Shown one piece after another: positions 1 through 9,650 of a stretch of DNA of 64,000 nt. The position numbers and the translations under genes were made by a program. This DNA comes from Vicia villosa (lineage: Eukaryota; Streptophyta; Magnoliopsida; Fabales; Fabaceae): NCBI RefSeq assembly GCF_029867415.1, contig NC_081183.1, positions 143,832,298 through 143,896,297 of the forward strand. Reading direction: 5' to 3'. Each line of letters opens with the position of its first letter. The first letter of the stretch is position 1. Below the pieces are notes generated by a model. The model was not told the DNA's origin and ran no database searches. It worked only from the letters and a program-made list of their open reading frames with translations.

Positions 1-1063
1 TATCTATTTAAATATTGCCTAACAAGTAAGAAAAGGAATAGGCTCCCTTACCAACTAGGGCGCCCACCCTTATAGGTGTGGCCCCCGTCCCACTAATTTC
101 TTTTTGTCACACGGTATGGGGCGCCCACCCTATGTACCTGGGGCCCCCGCCACAAAATTGTTTCTCCTTCTTTTTTTCGTTATCCTAAGGGGCGCCCGCC
201 CCGTAACAATTTGGCCCCTGCCACCTACACTTCTCTCTCTTTCTCTTTTGTTCTTCTATAGTCCCTTCATCCCCAAATTTAATTTATTTTCCCAAGATTG
301 CTTCACATACTCAGTCATTGCAATATCACAAAATTCATTCATCACAGACTCATGGTTTGATTAATCAGAAACAACTTCATTCACCAATTCACAAAAAATA
401 CAGTTACTCAACATTCGACACAACAACAACGATTTATCATGCAAATTTTTCCAGAAAATCATATAACAGCAAACACCAAAATTTATACAAAACTCAGAGA
501 TAAAATTTATAACCCAAACCCTATATAGGATTTATCATATCCCTGTTTATAGAGCAAAAACCCCACCCGTTACCTTGGATTGGAGGCCACTCTAAATTTT
601 TTTCTCCGATCGAAATTCCCTAATTGCTCTACGTGGCTTTTCTGCTTCTCTCTCAAAAACCCTCTTCTGCCATGTGACTCTGTTTTCTATTTTTCAGTTT
701 CCAAAACCTAATGGTATGCTATACCATTACTTCTATATTGCTTCACAATTTACATGGGCCTAATAATTATTCCCGTACCGTCACCACCCATCACATTTTG
801 CTAGCCCACATAGAATAAAATACACACCTACTAGTATTATTCTATGCCTAATTTAATTAGTTTATTTTAATTGTCAGCTTATCCCCCAAATACTAATACT
901 CACATTATAACTATTTTTAATACTAAAAATGCTAAATAATACTATTAGCACTCGATCGGCTACTCAGTTAAAATACTCGACTCGACAACTCAAAACGCCA
1001 CAATACACGATAAATACTCAAAATTAACTAAATTAAATAATTAATCACATTACGGGTGTTACA
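1..1063. repeat. Probable truncated LTR of a Ty3/gypsy-like element
   Basis: No coding region is supported here. The early part has repeated GGGCGCCC-type motifs (about 58-200). The block ends with GGGTGTTACA near 1054-1063, which looks like the 3' end of the TGTAACACCC...GGGTGTTACA class of plant gypsy LTRs. The left edge is outside the window, so the matching LTR start and target duplication cannot be seen. The small ORFs at 104-503 look like chance ORFs in this repeat. The assignment rests on the terminus alone. Confidence 0.3.
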
Positions 1064-1154
1064 CGTGACGTGCAATGTTGAAGGAATTTTTATAGGAACT
1101 AAAACCATATTTTGAGATATTTATATGGACCACAAACATATTTAACCCTACAAA

Positions 1155-2957
1155 ATATGTCTATAAGTTTTTAAAAATATTTCTTATATCACTTTCCATT
1201 AGGTCAAGATAGAGATATTCGATTTATCATCCTTCATCACACTTTCATCATCATACCTGAGCCTTTTCCAATGAGTACAAACCTCATCCATTCATATTGG
1301 GCTATCATGTTTCACCTTCTTGGGAATTAGACAAGTACATGGGAGACCATACATTTTTATAAGTGTGCAACTACACTTTAAGCTATCAGAACCTACATTA
1401 TTAGCTCATTTGGCTTTGATTAAAACTAAAATTCAATCCTGTTCGAGACGTGTTACCGACCAACTATGAATGTAGATTGTTGTCTCTAGATCTGTGTTCC
1501 AACATTGTGATGCCGCGGCCAAATAGTGTTTGTATATCATTATGCTAATTTTGAATCATTTGGTTCACAGAGTCTCAATCTCTACACGAATCACCCTGAC
1601 TATTTTCCAACCAATTCTTCAATGTAGAACGAGTAGACTCAACTGGGTTAGTTGTTATATTTCCAAGGTGTTTAATCTGATCGATCCAAGCATAAACAAT
1701 ATTCTCCTTTACCTGGTCCAGAATTGTACTTTCAACATATTTCAAGAAATATGGATATTTCTCACACACTTTTCTGAAAAGTATAAAAACACCGACATAT
1801 AATTCTTACATAGAAGAACTTATTATAACCTTTCATGCATCCATTATTTCTTCCACTATCACATTAGCTTTGATCATTTTTTTCGTCTTCACCCTTTGTT
1901 TTTTTGGTCCCTGTCGCGGGTTTAACTCTACTTCTCACATTCTTTGTGATATGATACCTACAAAGTAATGCGTATGAAGTATGAGAAACCTTTGCATCCA
2001 AATTCATCAATGCGATATCGCCATCGGTGACAATGACCTTCAACATGTTTTCACCGTCCTTCAACATTATCCAACACACTTCTAAAGCCTAACTAATGTT
2101 ATCCTCTTTTTCTCTTTCCAAAAATGCAAACCCAACGAAATACTTTTCTCGGTAGAGGTAACACCAACAATTTCCAATTATGGAAGCCTGTACTTGTTAG
2201 CCTTATACATTAAATTAATGATGAGTATAGTGGGAAACGTGCTAAACAACTTACGGAATCAAGATGTGTCCAAAATATATCTCAAACAATTTCTCCATCC
2301 TCGCACACTCTGTACCTAGATACATAATTGTTATCATCCATAAGTTTCACTAATTATTACATTTTAGTTCTATCCTCCCTTAACACCTTGTTGTTAAGGA
2401 CACAAATATTGTATACTTGCTTTTCTGGGTCTTTTACGTTTCAAAGTTGCAAGTGTGTTTTTGGATTGCACCATATTCAACGTCATGTCATAACGATTTC
2501 CTTTTCTTCAAGCATCAAGCGACATACAATGAGATGAATGAATAACTTCTCACACATATCATGGTTATGTAAACAAAAAATCACATTAAATTTCCATTTA
2601 TTATTTTCCAAAAGATAATCACACAACTTAAAGAGATACTCACATTTCCTCGAATCGATGTCATCTCGTTTCAACTTCCAGAGAGGAATTGTGTACTTGC
2701 CACGTATTTCATATCTTAGTGTCACAAATGCGAGTGTTCTAATTGAACCAATATTGGACCTTCCAATTACAACACCAAACCCTAAATATGGATGCCTTTG
2801 TGTGAATCCACTGGAACGTATGATGACGAACATCAAACTCTTGCGCATTCAAAAATTGGTTGCTAACATCTACCTCCTTGACATTAACACGTTTGACCTC
2901 CGTAGACACAATAGGTTTGGGGATAACATCAAGGTGTATCATATTTAAGGTAAACAA
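1155..2957 (-). pseudogene. MULE (Mutator-like) transposase pseudogene, FAR1-related type
   Basis: Decayed transposase read on the minus strand in pieces. The N-terminal part at 2957-2483 resembles the FAR1-like DNA-binding region (RKCEYLFKL, HNHDMCEKL). It is followed near 2160-2100 by a stretch like STEKTYFVGFAFLE. At 2060-1890 comes the transposase core with IVTDGDIALMN and LLCRYHITKNV; the Asp in VTDGD sits where the first catalytic Asp is expected. Then CEKYPYFLKYVESTILDQVKE lies at 1769-1600. Near 1385-1335 is KCSCTLIKMYGLPCTC, the SWIM-type zinc motif. MDEVCTHWK and ISILT follow down to about 1160. Several stops and frameshifts separate the pieces, so no functional protein is possible. 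I could not find terminal inverted repeats or a 9-bp target duplication. Recognition is from family knowledge; the exact ends are uncertain. Confidence 0.8.
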
Positions 2958-3118
2958 TAATAGAAAATAATAAAAAAAAACAATATGAATTGAACTCTAA
3001 ACTATTCTAAAAATGCATTTTCGTATGAGCTCACCTACCACCTAGAATTTGAAAATGAATTTTTGGACAGAACGATAACTTTTTCAGCTCAAAAATCAGA
3101 TTAATGTGAGCAATGAGG
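2958..3118. other. Spacer, no feature recognised
   Basis: AT-rich DNA upstream of the MULE reading frame. It may be the MULE 5' untranslated region, but nothing supports this directly. Confidence 0.3.
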
Positions 3119-3126
3119 AATGAAAC

Positions 3127-3718
3127 TAGGGATGGCAACAAAATCCGTACCCGCGGGTACCCACCCGAACTCGCCCCGAATTTGACGGGGAAAACTCGCT
3201 TTGACTGGGTTTGGATTTTCCCCGATTACAAAATATGGGATCGGATTGGGTTGGGTAATGGAGACTACAAAATATGGGATCGGGTCGGGTCGGGTAATGG
3301 AGACACTAGTACCCACCCCGAACCCGCCTCGTTTATTTCATTCTATATATTATTATATATTTTTGATAATTTAGAATATTCAATACATAGCCAAAGTTTT
3401 GATATTTTGATTTAAATTTATTATTTAAAATATTTAAAATGTATGTATGATTTTTTTTAAATTGTTTCATTTTACTATTTATACAGTAATTTAATTTTGG
3501 AAAAAAATAAGTATTTCTATTAAAAAATTAATTTCACTAAATTGATGGTGGCGGGGCAGGAATACCCGAACTCAATTCGAAACTGTTTGGGTCGGGTTTG
3601 AGTTTTAATTCTCCATCCCCGTTTGGGTTTGGGACGGGAAACGGGGATTGTTTTGGGATTCGGGTTTGAATTTGGGAAAGGTAATAACCGTCTCCAACCC
3701 GCCTCGTTGCCATCCCTA
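3127..3718. mobile_element. hAT-type non-autonomous DNA transposon (copy 1)
   Basis: The 592-bp element is bounded by perfect 13-bp terminal inverted repeats, TAGGGATGGCAAC and GTTGCCATCCCTA. It is flanked by a perfect 8-bp target duplication, AATGAAAC, at 3119-3126 and 3719-3726. The 8-bp duplication and TIR form are those of the hAT superfamily. The interior is rich in CCCGAACCC/GGGTCGGG motifs on both arms, with an AT-rich middle, and codes for nothing recognisable. The ORFs at 3101-3415 and 3623-3865 are artefacts of this repeat. Confidence 0.88.
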
Positions 3719-3726
3719 AATGAAAC

Positions 3727-4113
3727 TAATATATATAATAAGTATTGTAAAATAAAAATTGATTTTTATAATTCTTATAAAAAAATTGTTTTAATTTTGG
3801 TCATTGGTTTTTATTTAGTTAATATAAAATTAATTTATATTAAAATTGATTTTTATAACATATAAAATATAATTTTAATTTTTATATAACTAATATTAAA
3901 GAGAATAAAAACAACTATTCTACTCATCACAAAGATTAATTTAATATACATTAATTTAAAAGATAAAATTAACAATTAAAATAACAAATGTTTCTAAGTA
4001 TCAAAATTAATTTTTTCGAAAATAATATATTTATAGAAATAATTATATGTTTTAATCAAAAATAAAAATAAAGTTTTTTTGACAGAAAAAAAAAACTTTA
4101 TTTTTATTTTTGG
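3727..4113. other. AT-rich spacer with a long inverted repeat
   Basis: Very AT-rich and non-coding. At about 4056-4116 there is a near-perfect inverted repeat: an arm reading AAAAATAAAAATAAAGTTT, a short loop around GACAG, then the complementary arm. It could be a MITE relic or simple-sequence slippage; no target duplication was found. Confidence 0.4.
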
Positions 4114-4845
4114 TTATGATGACTAAATAGTGCACCTTTACATGTCATGGACTAATGAGGGGAGAATGTTGGATACTATGAGAAGAAGACACGTTAAAAG
4201 CCTTAAAGCACTTCCACACTATAAAGTTTCTAACATATAGAACATCAACACAAATAAAATAAAAGTTTTCCTTATTTGTGTCATAAATCCACATAAAAAT
4301 ATTTATAAAATAAACATTCTGTATTGAATTATTTTTATAGAATTTTTGAATGTAAAGTTAATTTTTATGCTAAAATTTATTATTTAATTCAATAATGTAC
4401 TCAAATATAAATTATTTTATCTTTAACTTATTTTAAATAGAATCAATTCTACAAAATTAACTTATTATATGTTCTATATGTTAAAAGTAACTTATATTTT
4501 CTTAAGTAATTAAAAAGCTTCATTAGTTAGTCTATAGTTATTTCGACACGTGCTTAATTAGTTAATCTAAACTTAGCTTGTTGAACGTTTTATCTTTTAA
4601 TTACTTTTTGTTAATTTGGGTAAATAAAGTACATGATTTCTAACTAGTCATGATAGCCACCCCAGAGGGTGGAGCATGGTCGAATCAATTTGCAACATGG
4701 GTATATGAATATACTTTTATACTCCAAAGAGCATCTTGACTTTTATATTCCTTACATGTTCTTTCTTGTCTTTTGATGCCTCCATTTTTAGAGTAAGTTT
4801 GAAGCATGAGTCAAATTTCTATATAAGCTTTATGAAATAAACAAC
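4114..4845. repeat. Direct repeat block, copy A (partner at 31897-32565)
   Basis: Non-coding block shared with 31897-32565 in the same orientation. Matching landmarks are ACATGTCAT near 4140 and 31925, GAGAAGAAGAC(A/G)CGTTAAAAGCC near 4170 and 31960, GTGGAGCATG(G/A)TCG near 4670 and 32385, and CTTGACTTTTATATTCC near 4735 and 32470. The copies are clearly diverged, with indels. Both lie outside the copia/Ogre nest. They may be an old segmental duplication or remnants of long terminal repeats of the minus-strand copia element between them; the sequence does not decide. Confidence 0.7.
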
Positions 4846-4889
4846 TAGGATTTAGCTTTATAAAATAAAATTAGCAACAAAAATTAAGA

Positions 4890-5083
4890 ATGAAATATAT
4901 TCTTCATTACGGATTGCGAATGATTTTGTTACCACTAGTGCTTCAACATTTTCATAATTATCTTTATTTGAGAATATTATAATTTGAACATAATCACCAT
5001 TGTTCTCTTTTTCAGACATTTATTTTTGTTGAGATTGATTTTGTGACAAGTGAAGTATTTAAATTTTGACTTAACAAAATTCT
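4890..5083 (-). pseudogene. Minus-strand copia gag relic, zinc-knuckle part (continues from 29691-30310)
   Basis: Read on the minus strand, about 5070-5000 encodes SKFKYFTCHKINLNKNKC, a degraded copia zinc knuckle (C-x2-C-x4-H-x4-C with the first Cys and the His lost). Further on, near 4950-4920, ENVEALVVT resembles the stretch after the knuckle in copia polyproteins. The upstream half of the same gag is at 29691-30310. The copia element 5084-29690 therefore inserted into this gag; joining across it restores reading order. Frameshifts and loss of the rest of pol make it dead. Confidence 0.6.
5079..5083. repeat. Target site duplication ATTCT (left) of copia element
   Basis: ATTCT here is repeated exactly at 29691-29695, right after the other LTR. 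This defines the outer limits of the 24.6-kb composite insertion. Confidence 0.85.
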
Positions 5084-5977
5084 TGTTAAAGTATAATTGC
5101 ATATTTAGGATATTTGCTGTTAGATTGTTTTGGGCCTTGTGTCGGACTTTAATTAGTTTGACACAATATGAGTTTAGTATAAATTGAGAATTTAACTTGT
5201 CACCCTCAAAATTATACCCGACCCCCCCCCCCCCCCCCCACCCCCCAAAAGCTATGCTTTTACCATCAAACCCTTGCTTAAAGTCACTAATTTTCATAAA
5301 ATATGCGTTTCTACCAGAAATTTGGGGGGTGTACTGGAAATTTTGAAAAAAATACCGAATTTCTAAAAATTTCCATGAGTTTTTATTGGAAATTTTGAAA
5401 AAATTACCGGATTTTTTAAAATTTCTGGTATTTTTTTGCAAAAAAAAAAACTATGATACCATAAATTTGAAATTTCCGGTATACCGGAAATTTCAAATTA
5501 ACTAAAATTTCCGGTATTTTTTGCAATAATAAATAAATTTGTGATACTATAAATTTGAAATTTCTGGTATGTATTAGAAATTTGAAATTTCCGGTAGACC
5601 GAAAATTTCAAATTAATTAAAATTTCCGGTATGATGTACCGGAAATTTCCTTATAACTTAAATTTCCGGTATTTTTTGCAAAAAAAAAAAACTTGATACC
5701 ATAAATTTCAAATTTCCAGTATACTGGAAATTCTTTGCATCTCAACATTTTTCAACAACGGTAAGATTGGATTAAAAAAAATATGGGGGGGGGGGGGGGG
5801 AGGTGCCAGGTACAAAAAAGGGGGTGGCAAGTTAGTTCCTCGTATAAATTGCTTTTTGCTTTGTAATGAGATAGATAGTAGAATTATTCATAGTAACCGA
5901 TTTTTCAATTGAGGAAAAGTTAGTTACAATTTTTCTTATTCTTCTTCCATCTTCATCTTGTTCATTGTGCTCAAACA
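5084..5977 (+). repeat. Left LTR of copia element (split by a MITE)
   Basis: Aligns over its full length with 29462-29690 once 5186-5841 and one copy of GTATAAATT are removed. Both LTRs are then 229 bp. It starts TGTTAAAGTA and ends CTCAAACA. Confidence 0.88.
5186..5841. mobile_element. MULE-type MITE with palindromic modules
   Basis: A 656-bp insertion in the copia LTR with a perfect 9-bp target duplication, GTATAAATT, at 5177-5185 and 5842-5850. Imperfect terminal inverted repeats of about 45 bp start GAGAATTTAACTTGTCACCC on the left and, reverse complemented, GAGGAACTAACTTGCCACCC on the right. Each arm runs into a homopolymer: poly-C at about 5221-5239, poly-G at about 5786-5800. The interior (5320-5740) repeats palindromic units built on GAAATTTCCGGTA and TACCGGAAATTTC. 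The 9-bp duplication fits Mutator-like elements. It has no coding capacity; the ORF at 4977-5441 is an artefact. Confidence 0.85.
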
Positions 5978-5979
5978 AT

Positions 5980-5992
5980 TGGTATCTAGAGC
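5980..5992 (+). promoter_or_regulatory. Primer binding site of copia element
   Basis: TGGTATCTAGAGC lies two bases after the left LTR. It matches the initiator-Met tRNA primer site usual for copia elements (TGGTATCAGAGC) with one extra base. Confidence 0.75.
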
Positions 5993-6919
5993 TCCGGTTC
6001 GGATCCACGGGAAGTGAAACACGAGTGTACATGAGGTGTGTGATTGTTTTGATTTTAGATTCATTCAATTCACAATGAATTGAAGATCAAAATCATATTG
6101 GAATCACATTTCTTGATTTCAGGGGATTAGGAAACGCGAGTGTTTGGTGAGATTTGAGTGATTTCTTGCACAATATCGAAGATGAACTGTGGAAATAGTA
6201 GTTTGAATATGAAACTTCATGTGTTTGATGGAAATAATTGGAATTGGTGGATGATTCAGATGTGTGTGTTGTTTGATGCTCAAGATGTGCTTGATCTCGT
6301 CAACGACGATTATACGCTGGTTGCTGCGGATGCAATATAATCACAAAGAAACGCGCAATGAGAAATGAGGAAGAAGGGTCAAAAATCGTTGTTCTACATC
6401 CATCAGTGTTTGAATGCGAATGTGTTTGAGAATATCTCTTATTCGACGACGACGAAGGCTGCGCGGGACAGACTAGTACGATGCTATGGAGGTGACACAT
6501 TAGTGAAGAAGGTGAAATTTAAGTCTCTACGTAAGCAATATGATAATCTCAACATGAAGAATAATGAGAAGGTACCTGAGTACATCTCCAGAGTGATTCT
6601 GATCACTAATGAGATGAAAGCGTGTGGAGAAGCGCTCTCAAAACAAATGATTATTGAGAAGGTACTGAGATTACTTACTTCTTAGTTTGATTACATTATT
6701 GTAGCTATTGAACATTGTAAGGATCTGAGCACCATGAGAATAGAAGATCTGCAAAGCAGTCTAGAAGCACAAGAGTTACGTCTAACTGAGAGAACCTCTG
6801 AGAGAGAGGTATAGTAGGCTCTGAAGGCATCTTCTGGTAGGAAGGGTCAGAAGCCTTATTGGATAGAAGCCAAGAAGAAACATGATGGTTCTCAAAAGTC
6901 AGAAGCCTCCAACTCTGAT

Positions 6920-7116
6920 TAGGGATGGCAACGGGTCGGGTGCGGGTTTCACACTATCCAAATCGGCACCCGAAATCGGCACCCGAACCCGAACCCAAAG
7001 ACTGTTTGGGTGGCAAAATAAGACGCACGCCCACACCCGTTGGATTTGAATTTTTCACCCAAACCCGAACCCGCAACAAAATACATTTCTCCAATAATTT
7101 TCCTACAACTTTCCAC

Positions 7117-7166
<50 letters not shown>

Positions 7167-7337
7167 CGGATGTGATTTTAGGTTTCGGGTGCGGGTTTTA
7201 CACTACCTAAACCCGCACCCAAAATATCGGGTGGCACCCGAACCCGAACCCAAACCCAATCAATTCGGATTTTTACCCGTTGAATCAGGTTCAAGTGCGG
7301 GTGGGCCCCGTGGGTTTGGGTCTGCTTGCCACCCCTA
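6920..7337. mobile_element. hAT-type non-autonomous DNA transposon (copy 2)
   Basis: Same family as 3127-3718: it starts TAGGGATGGCAAC and ends GCCACCCCTA. It is flanked by a decayed 8-bp duplication, ACTCTGAT (6912-6919) and AATCTCAT (7338-7345), with 6 of 8 bases equal. The interior is (CCCGAA)-rich with a TA microsatellite at about 7122-7163. It sits inside the copia gag, upstream of the zinc knuckle. Confidence 0.8.
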
Positions 7338-7559
7338 AATCTCATGAGAAGGAACATCAGACAGGAAAGGAGAAGTTTGACAAGAGAATGGTTTAATGTT
7401 ATAATTGTAATAGGTTTAGTCACTTTGCTAAGGACTGTTGGTTAAACAAGGAAAGGAAATCAGAAGAAGAAAACAAAGCCAAAGAAGTTTCTGATGATGA
7501 CATGTGCTATAATTGTCTTATGAATTTGATGAGGAACCTAGGCGATTGACATTTTCTAA

Positions 7560-8060
7560 TTATGAAGGAGACTTTGAATATGAGTCAGAGTCAGAAGTTG
7601 ACTATGAATCTGAAATCGAGTATGATTCTAAAGATGAGTCAGAATAAGAAGATGACTCTGAAATTGAAGTAAGCAGAGACGTCATTGTGAAGAAGTCAGA
7701 AGCATGGGATTGAAGTAAATCTCAATTCAACTCTAGTGTAGTGTTAACACCTGAGGTAACTTCTGAAGATGGTTCAAAATCCGAAGATTCTGAAGATGAG
7801 TCAGAGTCAGAAGGAGATTCTGAAGATGAGTCAGAGTCAGAAGGAGACTCTAAAAACGAGTTAGAGTCAGAAGATGTTTTTGATTCTGAGGGTGAATCAG
7901 TGTCTGAATGCGGCTCTAACAATAATTATGACTGAGACTCTGAAAGTGATCCAGACTCTGAAGGTGATACAAATTTTGGAAGTGATCTAGATTCTAAAGA
8001 TGGTCTAGACTCTGGGGGTCAAACTTTTGAAGGTGGTAATTCTGAAGATGGTGTTTCTAG
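7560..8060 (+). repeat. Degenerate acidic-coding tandem repeat in copia internal region
   Basis: Imperfect copies of a unit that reads D/E-S-E-G-D-S-E-D-E-S (GATTCTGAAGATGAGTCAGAG and variants), about 24-36 bp long. They occupy the place where protease and integrase should be. They are interrupted by stops at several points, with one open stretch at 7741-7935. Confidence 0.65.
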
Positions 8061-9650
8061 AGGTGGTATAGAAGCCAACACTATTCCAGGTTTTGTAGAA
8101 GTTCAGAGACCACAAAGAATTTGACAAATACCTAGAAGGTTTGTAGAGTTCAACATGTTTCACGATACTGAAAGACACTTTAAAGGAAAAATTATTCAGT
8201 GTGCCATGTTAATAGACTTTGAACCTATGAATACATAAGAAGCACTCAAGAATAAAGTATGGTTGAAGGCCATGAAAGAATAACTTAAGGCTATAGCAAG
8301 AAATAAGACTTGGGAGTTGATTGAGCTTCCAAAGGAGAAGAAATTCATTAGTGTCATATGGGTTTTCAAGGTGAAGCTTAAGCCAAATGGATTAATTGGC
8401 AAACACAAAGCAAGGTTAGTAGCTAGAGGTTTTCTTCAGAAACCTGGGCTATATTACTTTGAGGTGTTTGCACCTATGGCAAGACATGAAACAATCATGT
8501 TGGTGATTACTATAGCTTCTAATAGGAATTGTCTTATGATACATCTGGGTGTTAAATATACATTTTTGAATGGTCCTTTACAAGAAAAATTTTATGTGTC
8601 ACAACTCTTGAATTTGTGAAAATGAATTAGGAAGGGATGGTGTAAAAGTTGCATAAAGCCTTGTATGGATTGAATCAAGCTTCCAAAGCGTGGAACTTAA
8701 AGATTGATTCAATTTTCAAGAAGCATGAGTTTCACAAATGTGAGATGGAATATGGTGTTTATGTTCAACATACTTATGGAGACAATATGGTTATGATGTG
8801 TCTTTATGTTGATGATGTATTGTTGACAGGGTGCAGTTCTGATGAGATAGTCAAGTTCAAGAAGGTGCTAATGAATGAATTTGAGATGACTGACCTAGGA
8901 AAGTTGGTATAATTTTAAGGGATATAGGTTTTGTACTCTGAAAAGGGTATCATTCTACATCAACTGAAGTATGAAGTTGAACTTCTGAAGAGATTCAAGT
9001 TGAAAAACTGCAAGTCTACAGTCACACATGAATCAAAAGTTGGATTGTGATGCTGAGGGTGTTGATGTAGATGCTATAATTTTTAAACAGTTGGTAGGCT
9101 CGCTCAAATATCTCTGTAATACCAGACCTGGCATCTGATACGCAGTTGGAATGGTGAGTAGGTTTATGAACAAACCAAAGCGGTCACATTACCAAGCTGT
9201 TGTTAGGATTCTGAGGTATATTAAAAGGACTATGAAGTTAGGAGTTTTGTTCCCTTCTGGAGCTGAATGTGAGTCAGAACTGATGTGCTACTCAGACTAT
9301 GATTGTTATGGTGATAGAGTTGACAGAAGAAGTACTTTTGGATTTTTTTCAAATATTTGGGAATTCCCATTTCTTGGTGCTCTAAGAAGCAACTAGTGGT
9401 GGCGTTGTTAACTTGTGAAGTTGGATACATTGTTGGTGCTTTGTCTGCGTGTTAAGCTGTGTGGTTGCTCAATCTGTTTCGGGATCTGAAGATCAAGATG
9501 AAGAAGCTTGTGAAGTTGGTGATTAACAACAAATCAACTATAAGCCTTGCTAAGAACCCAATGTTGCATGGGAGAAGCAAGCATATTGACACGAAGTTTC
9601 ATTTTCTGAGGAATTAAGTCCAGAATGGAGTGCTAGAAGTTATGCACTGT

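Larger units (their letters stand above)
6182..9650 (+). pseudogene. Copia gag-RT-RNase H pseudogene, main part
   Basis: Gag starts at the ATG at 6182 (LHVFDGNNWNWWMIQMCVLF) and runs with stops to about 6900. A hAT element interrupts it. The zinc knuckle CYNCNRFSHFAKDCW is at about 7400-7440. An Asp/Glu/Ser-rich repeat follows (7560-8060). RT begins near 8190: KTWELIELP, VKLKPNGLIGKHKARLVARGF (8370-8430), VFAPMARHETI, and the catalytic YVDDVLL near 8805-8830 with its Asp-Asp pair intact. RNase H follows at 9090-9650 (KPKRSHYQAVVRILRYIK, YSDYDCYGDRVDRRST). No protease or integrase is present between knuckle and RT, so it is an internally deleted derivative. Many stops and frameshifts occur. 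Its last part is displaced to 29344-29475 by the Ogre insertion. Confidence 0.85.

Noticed and set aside
104..503. Two ORFs near the left edge
   Set aside because: Composition of GGGCGCCC repeat and AT-rich LTR-like DNA; no motif.
5084..5117. Copia LTR start placed at TGTTAG (5118 and 29496)
   Set aside because: Similarity between the LTRs extends further upstream; starting at TGTT(A/G)AAG gives equal 229-bp LTRs and a perfect ATTCT duplication.
4977..5441. 154-aa ORF on the minus strand
   Set aside because: It fuses MITE sequence, LTR sequence and part of a copia zinc knuckle across insertion borders; a chance fusion.
7722..7935. Asp/Ser-rich ORFs on both strands as a secreted or phosphoprotein gene
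   Set aside because: Part of the degenerate acidic repeat of the copia relic, with stops on both sides in the element frame.
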